NCBI RefSeq assembly: GCF_001665875.1 | Contig: NZ_LZTA01000027.1 | Location: forward strand, 1 to 64,000 | Direction: 5' to 3' | Length of the DNA stretch: 64,000 bases | Source of the DNA: Mycobacterium sp. 852002-40037_SCH5390672 | GTDB lineage: Bacteria; Actinomycetota; Actinomycetes; Mycobacteriales; Mycobacteriaceae | Shown: positions 59,503 through 64,000 of the stretch, one piece after another | Layout of the letters: each line of letters starts with the position of its first letter | How positions within the stretch are numbered: the stretch's first letter is position 1 | Notes under the pieces: model-generated | What the model saw: the letters and a program-made list of their open reading frames with translations, nothing else | Databases searched by the model: none | What the model was told of the DNA's origin: nothing | Program-made: the position numbers and the translations under genes

Positions 59503-59538
59503 GCGATGAATAATCGTCTCGTGGCGCTGGGTTGTCAA
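59479..59538 (-). promoter_or_regulatory. Leaderless ABC promoter with paired operators
   Basis: On the minus strand TTGACA (59538-59533), 17 bp, GATTAT (59515-59510) predict initiation at or next to the ATG at 59502. Two adjacent copies of TCATC-N4-GATGA follow: TTCATCACGGGATGAA (59479-59494, perfect 6-bp arms) and TCATCATGCGATGA (59496-59509). They overlap the -10 edge and the first codons, a position where a bound TetR dimer pair would block transcription. Confidence 0.7.
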
Positions 59539-59710
59539 GGTCTCTCAATCAACGTCTCGCAATCGGCGTCGCTCGACCGCGGAGCAGCTGGCGCGGCTCG
59601 ACGACCATTTGGTGAATTTCTGGCGCGCTATCGCCGGCGCCAGCGCGCACGAGAATTGGCGGTGTGGCCAGGTCCCGTCCCCGTGCGCCTCGTGCGCGGC
59701 GCCGGCGCAG

Positions 59711-60988
<1,278 letters not shown>

Positions 60989-61096
60989 GAGGTGGGCTCC
61001 TTCTCGCGGCCCTGGGGTCACGGGACACCGGGATACTGCCATGTTTGGCCTGCCGGTAGGTTCGTTGGGTTAAGAAAAGAGGATTCAGGATCTGAT

Positions 61097-61741
61097 GTGG
61101 TCGAGGCTCGAGGACGATTTCGTGAAGGCACGGCTGCGGCCCGCCTGTTAGTCGACCCGGTCGAGGCCGCGCGCCGGTTACTGGGCGCAACCCTGACCGC
61201 GCGGGGCGTGAGCGGGATAGTCGTCGAAGTCGAGGCGTATGGGGGAGTACCGGACGGTCCCTGGCCCGACGCCGCGGCGCACTCGTACAAGGGTCTGCGG
61301 GCCCGCAACTTCGTGATGTTCGGGCCCCCCGGGCGGCTCTACACCTACCGCAGCCACGGCATCCATGTCTGCGCCAACGTCTCCTGCGGACCCGAGGGCA
61401 CCGCCGCCGCGGTCTTGCTGCGCGCCGCCGCCATCGAGGAGGGCACCGACGTCGCGCGTGCCCGCCGCGGCGAGTTGGTGCACACCGCGGCCCTGGCCCG
61501 CGGTCCGGGCAATCTGTGCGCTGCCATGGGAATCACCATGGAGGACAACGGCATTGACCTTTTCGCGCGCGACAGTCCGGTGGCCCTCGAACTACACGAA
61601 CCGCTCACCGCGGCGTCCGGTCCGCGGGTCGGCGTCAGCCAGGCCGCCGACCGGCCGTGGCGGTTGTGGCTTCCCGGCCGCCCGGAGGTCTCGGCGTACC
61701 GCCGCAGCCCCCGCGCCGCGGCGCCGGGCGCCAGCGACTAG
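61097..61741 (+). CDS. mpg: 3-methyladenine DNA glycosylase (AAG/MPG family)
   Basis: 214 residues. Base-excision repair of alkylated purines by flipping and N-glycosyl cleavage. Signatures are [31 protein letters not shown] (catalytic Glu), [20 protein letters not shown] and [12 protein letters not shown]. The open frame runs far upstream through antisense of amt. GTG at 61097 with AGGA 6 nt upstream is the best start, making an N-terminus slightly longer than the 203 residues of M. tuberculosis. It lies 33 bp before tyrS. Confidence 0.93.
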   Translation: MVEARGRFREGTAAARLLVDPVEAARRLLGATLTARGVSGIVVEVEAYGGVPDGPWPDAAAHSYKGLRARNFVMFGPPGRLYTYRSHGIHVCANVSCGPEGTAAAVLLRAAAIEEGTDVARARRGELVHTAALARGPGNLCAAMGITMEDNGIDLFARDSPVALELHEPLTAASGPRVGVSQAADRPWRLWLPGRPEVSAYRRSPRAAAPGASD

Positions 61742-61774
61742 CCGAACCGATCTCGGGTGGAAGGATCTTGGACC

Positions 61775-63046
61775 ATGGGCGACATGATCATCGACGAGCT
61801 GGGCTGGCGCGGCCTGATCGCGCAGTCCACCGACCTCGATGCGCTGACCGCCGAGGCGCGGCGCGGCCCGCTGACGGTGTACGCCGGCTTCGACCCCACC
61901 GCACCCAGCCTGCATGCCGGACACCTGGTGCCCCTGCTGGCGTTGCGCCGGTTCCAGCGCGCCGGCCATCGCCCGATCGTGCTGGCCGGCGGAGCCACCG
62001 GCATGATCGGGGACCCGCGTGACATCGGCGAGCGCACCCTCAACGAGGCGGACACCGTCGCCGAGTGGACGGAGCGGATCGGCGGGCAGCTGCAACGCTT
62101 CGTCGACTTCGACGATTCACCCACCGGCGCCGTCGTCGTCAACAACCTGGACTGGACCAGCCCCATGTCGGCGATCGAGTTTCTGCGCGACGTCGGCAAG
62201 CACTTCTCGGTCAACGTGATGCTGGACCGCGATACCGTCCGGCGCCGTCTCGAGGGCGACGGCATCTCCTACACCGAGTTCAGCTACATGCTGTTGCAGG
62301 CCAACGATTACGTCGAGCTGCACCGGCGCTACGGCTGCAACTTGCAGATCGGCGGTTCCGATCAGTGGGGCAACATCATCGCCGGGGTCCGGTTGGTGCG
62401 CCAGCAGCTGTCCGCCTCGGTCCACGCGCTGACGGTGCCGCTGGTGACCGCCGCCGACGGCACCAAATTCGGCAAATCCACCGGCGGCGGCAGCCTGTGG
62501 CTGGACCCGGCGCTGACCACGCCGTACGCCTGGTACCAGTACTTCTTCAACACCGCCGACGCCGACGTGATCCGGTACCTGCGGTGGTTTACCTTCCTGA
62601 CGGCCGAGGAGCTCGGCGAGCTGGAACAGGCGACCGCCGAGCGCCCCCAGCAGCGCGCCGCCCAGCGGCGGCTGGCGCGCGAGCTGACCGTGCTGGTGCA
62701 CGGCGAGGCGGCCACCGAGGCCGTCGAGCACGCCAGCCGGGCGCTGTTCGGTCAGGGCGAGCTGGACCGCCTGGACGAGGCCACGCTCGCGGCGGCTTTG
62801 CGCGAGACCTCGGTCGCCGAGCTCAAACCCGGTGGCCCCGACGGGATCGTCGACCTGCTGGTCGCCAGTGGCCTGTCCGAGAGCAAGAAGGCCGCGCGCC
62901 GCACCATCGGCGAAGGCGGCGTCTCGGTCAACAACGTCCGCGTCGACAGCGAGGAATGGACGCCGCAACCGTCCGACTTCCTGCACGGCAAATGGCTGGT
63001 GTTGCGCCGCGGCAAACGCACCGTCGCCGGGGTCGAAAAGGTCTAG
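61775..63046 (+). CDS. tyrS: Tyrosyl-tRNA synthetase
   Basis: 423 residues. Class I synthetase, TyrRS of the KFGKS type: HIGH equivalent HAGH in [20 protein letters not shown], tyrosine-binding YAGFDPT and [14 protein letters not shown] equivalent KFGKST. A C-terminal S4-like RNA-binding domain (about 355-423) includes [23 protein letters not shown] at 61775 fits family length; a GTG at 61757 is also open. No T-box is seen in the short spacer. Confidence 0.98.
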   Translation: MGDMIIDELGWRGLIAQSTDLDALTAEARRGPLTVYAGFDPTAPSLHAGHLVPLLALRRFQRAGHRPIVLAGGATGMIGDPRDIGERTLNEADTVAEWTERIGGQLQRFVDFDDSPTGAVVVNNLDWTSPMSAIEFLRDVGKHFSVNVMLDRDTVRRRLEGDGISYTEFSYMLLQANDYVELHRRYGCNLQIGGSDQWGNIIAGVRLVRQQLSASVHALTVPLVTAADGTKFGKSTGGGSLWLDPALTTPYAWYQYFFNTADADVIRYLRWFTFLTAEELGELEQATAERPQQRAAQRRLARELTVLVHGEAATEAVEHASRALFGQGELDRLDEATLAAALRETSVAELKPGGPDGIVDLLVASGLSESKKAARRTIGEGGVSVNNVRVDSEEWTPQPSDFLHGKWLVLRRGKRTVAGVEKV

Positions 63047-63145
63047 CCCGACCAGGGCCCAGACGGGCGCCGCAAAACGCGCGCGTGCGCAGATCTTTAT
63101 CTCACCGTGTCGTTGGCGTGACCCTGCACGAGCACTGTTGTCACG

Positions 63146-63508
63146 GTGATTTTCGCGACGCGTGTGCGGTGGACCGTCCTGCGGATTCTGGGGGTGATCA
63201 CCGGCCTGGTGGCGCTGGCCGCGATCCTCTCGGCGCCGATCCGCGCGGACATGCTGGGCAACACCTTCCTGTCGGCGCTGACGAATGCCGGGATCTCCTA
63301 CACCCAACCGACCGGCACCATGGCGATGGGACAGTCGGTCTGCCCGATGCTGTTCGAGCCCGGCGGGTCGTTCGACGAGGTGACGTCCAAGATGGCCGAG
63401 GGCAACGGAATGTCGTACGAGATGGCGGGCAGGTTCACCATCGTCGCGATCGCGACCTACTGTCCGGCGGTGATCGCGCCGCTGCTGGGTAACCGGCTGC
63501 AAAGGTAG
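63146..63508 (+). CDS. DUF732 secreted or membrane-anchored protein (LprJ position)
   Basis: 120 residues. The N-terminal hydrophobic helix (VLRILGVITGLVALAAILSA) is a signal peptide or anchor. DUF732 features follow: FLSALTNAGISY, the first cysteine in GQSVCPMLFEPG, and the second in VAIATYCPAVIAPL, probably disulfide-bonded. The gene occupies the position of the M. tuberculosis lipoprotein LprJ, but there is no lipobox cysteine in its leader, so it should not be lipidated. GTG start at 63146. Function unknown. Confidence 0.82.
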   Translation: MIFATRVRWTVLRILGVITGLVALAAILSAPIRADMLGNTFLSALTNAGISYTQPTGTMAMGQSVCPMLFEPGGSFDEVTSKMAEGNGMSYEMAGRFTIVAIATYCPAVIAPLLGNRLQR

Positions 63509-63546
63509 GCGTTCCCAGTCAGCGGGCTGCCCGTATTCTCGGCAGC

Positions 63547-64000
63547 GTGGTCGACGACAGGCAACGGCATCGCGACGAACGGCGGGGGCGGCCGGCCTCG
63601 GGTGGCTGGTCGGGTCCGGGGCGTGCGCGCCCGGCCCAGCCGCAGAGAGCGGACGCCCAGGCCGATCGCGCGCCGCGGGACGGCCCGCCGATACCGCCCG
63701 GCGTGGAAGCCAAGCAGCTGGCACCCGACCTCCGCCGCGAACTGAGCACCCTGGATCGCGCCACCGCCGACGCGGTGGCGCGCCATCTGGTGGCCGCGGG
63801 CGAACTGCTCGACGAAGACCCCGAGGCCGCCTTGAGCCACGCCCGGGCGGCGCGCGCCAGGTCCAGCCGGCTTGCCACCATCCGCGAAGCGGTCGGCATC
63901 GCCGCCTACCACTGCGGCGACTGGTCGCAGGCGCTCGCGGAACTGCGCGCGGCCCGCAGGATGGGCAGCAAGTCCCCGCTGCTTGCCCTGATCGCCGATT
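63547..64000 (+). CDS. Rv1691-type repeat protein (5' part; continues past window)
   Basis: GTG at 63547 opens a frame that stays open to the window end (151 codons). The first ~55 residues are charged and proline/arginine-rich, hence disordered. From about residue 58 (PDLRRELSTLDRATADAVARH) helical hairpins follow with spacing like tetratricopeptide repeats (DEDPEAALSHARAARARSSR, and YHCGDWSQALAELRAARRMG). A scaffold role is typical. Nothing more specific can be said from this fragment. Confidence 0.75.
   Translation, partial: MVDDRQRHRDERRGRPASGGWSGPGRARPAQPQRADAQADRAPRDGPPIPPGVEAKQLAPDLRRELSTLDRATADAVARHLVAAGELLDEDPEAALSHARAARARSSRLATIREAVGIAAYHCGDWSQALAELRAARRMGSKSPLLALIAD

Noticed and set aside
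61050..61080. TTAAC/GAACC half-sites upstream of amt as a GlnR box
   Set aside because: The spacing is 5 rather than 6 bp and only one imperfect pair is present.

Overview
This window is chromosomal DNA from a high-GC actinobacterium, almost certainly a Mycobacterium and most likely a slow grower. The evidence is a fused MprF-type/lysyl-tRNA synthetase (LysX), the gene order infC-rpmI-rplT-tsnR, pheST, argCJBDFRGH, a pks10/7/8-17/9/11 polyketide locus, a lipase/AMP-ligase fusion of the Rv1683 type, mpg, tyrS and a DUF732 protein. This is the order I remember for M. tuberculosis Rv1639c-Rv1691, but with differences. Both PE genes of that interval and cyp139 are absent. pks8/17 and the ABC-F gene are single intact frames here. 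A seven-gene stress/sugar-oxidation cluster and an ammonium transporter are inserted. Comparisons with M. tuberculosis are from memory, not from a search.

Layout. 1-2533: a partial MoeY-like ThiF protein, a TetR regulator with a palindromic operator, and a small membrane protein. 2540-7529: membrane-anchored esterase and LysX. 7600-11144: infC operon with a structured, terminator-containing leader and an ATC start codon, tsnR, then a DUF2236 protein with its own operator-like promoter. 11354-16820: class III adenylate cyclase, rhomboid-like membrane protein, pheS-pheT. 16831-25430: complete arginine operon behind an ARG box. Three of its gene junctions carry a related repeat resembling the mycobacterial interspersed repetitive unit (MIRU). 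25447-43859: polyketide locus. 43901-45829: ABC-F ATPase and a 59-bp tandem repeat. 45839-53530 (minus strand): PAS-ANTAR protein, enolase-superfamily enzyme, SDR, GH15 glycosidase, GMC oxidoreductase, gluconate-dehydrogenase subunit-3-like protein and membrane protein. 54166-59502: lipase/ligase fusion, Trm112-like protein, TetR and a two-gene ABC exporter. 59711-64000: Amt, Mpg, TyrS, a DUF732 protein and a partial repeat protein.

How the genes work together. The polyketide locus has two type III synthases flanking three type I proteins. The third type I protein (pks9-like) carries Gln in place of the ketosynthase cysteine and has no N-terminal docking helix. It is therefore best read as a decarboxylative loading module, although it is encoded last. 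The two extension modules are both fully reducing, one with a methylmalonyl-type AT and one with a malonyl-type AT. A short mono-methyl-branched acyl chain handed to the type III enzymes is the simplest model. A previously unlisted 54-codon frame sits between pks9 and pks11, with ATGA overlaps at both ends. The minus-strand cluster looks like a sugar or sugar-acid oxidation unit with a non-standard membrane partner and an RNA-binding antiterminator-type regulator at its end.

No tRNA, rRNA, CRISPR array, prophage or intact insertion sequence was seen.
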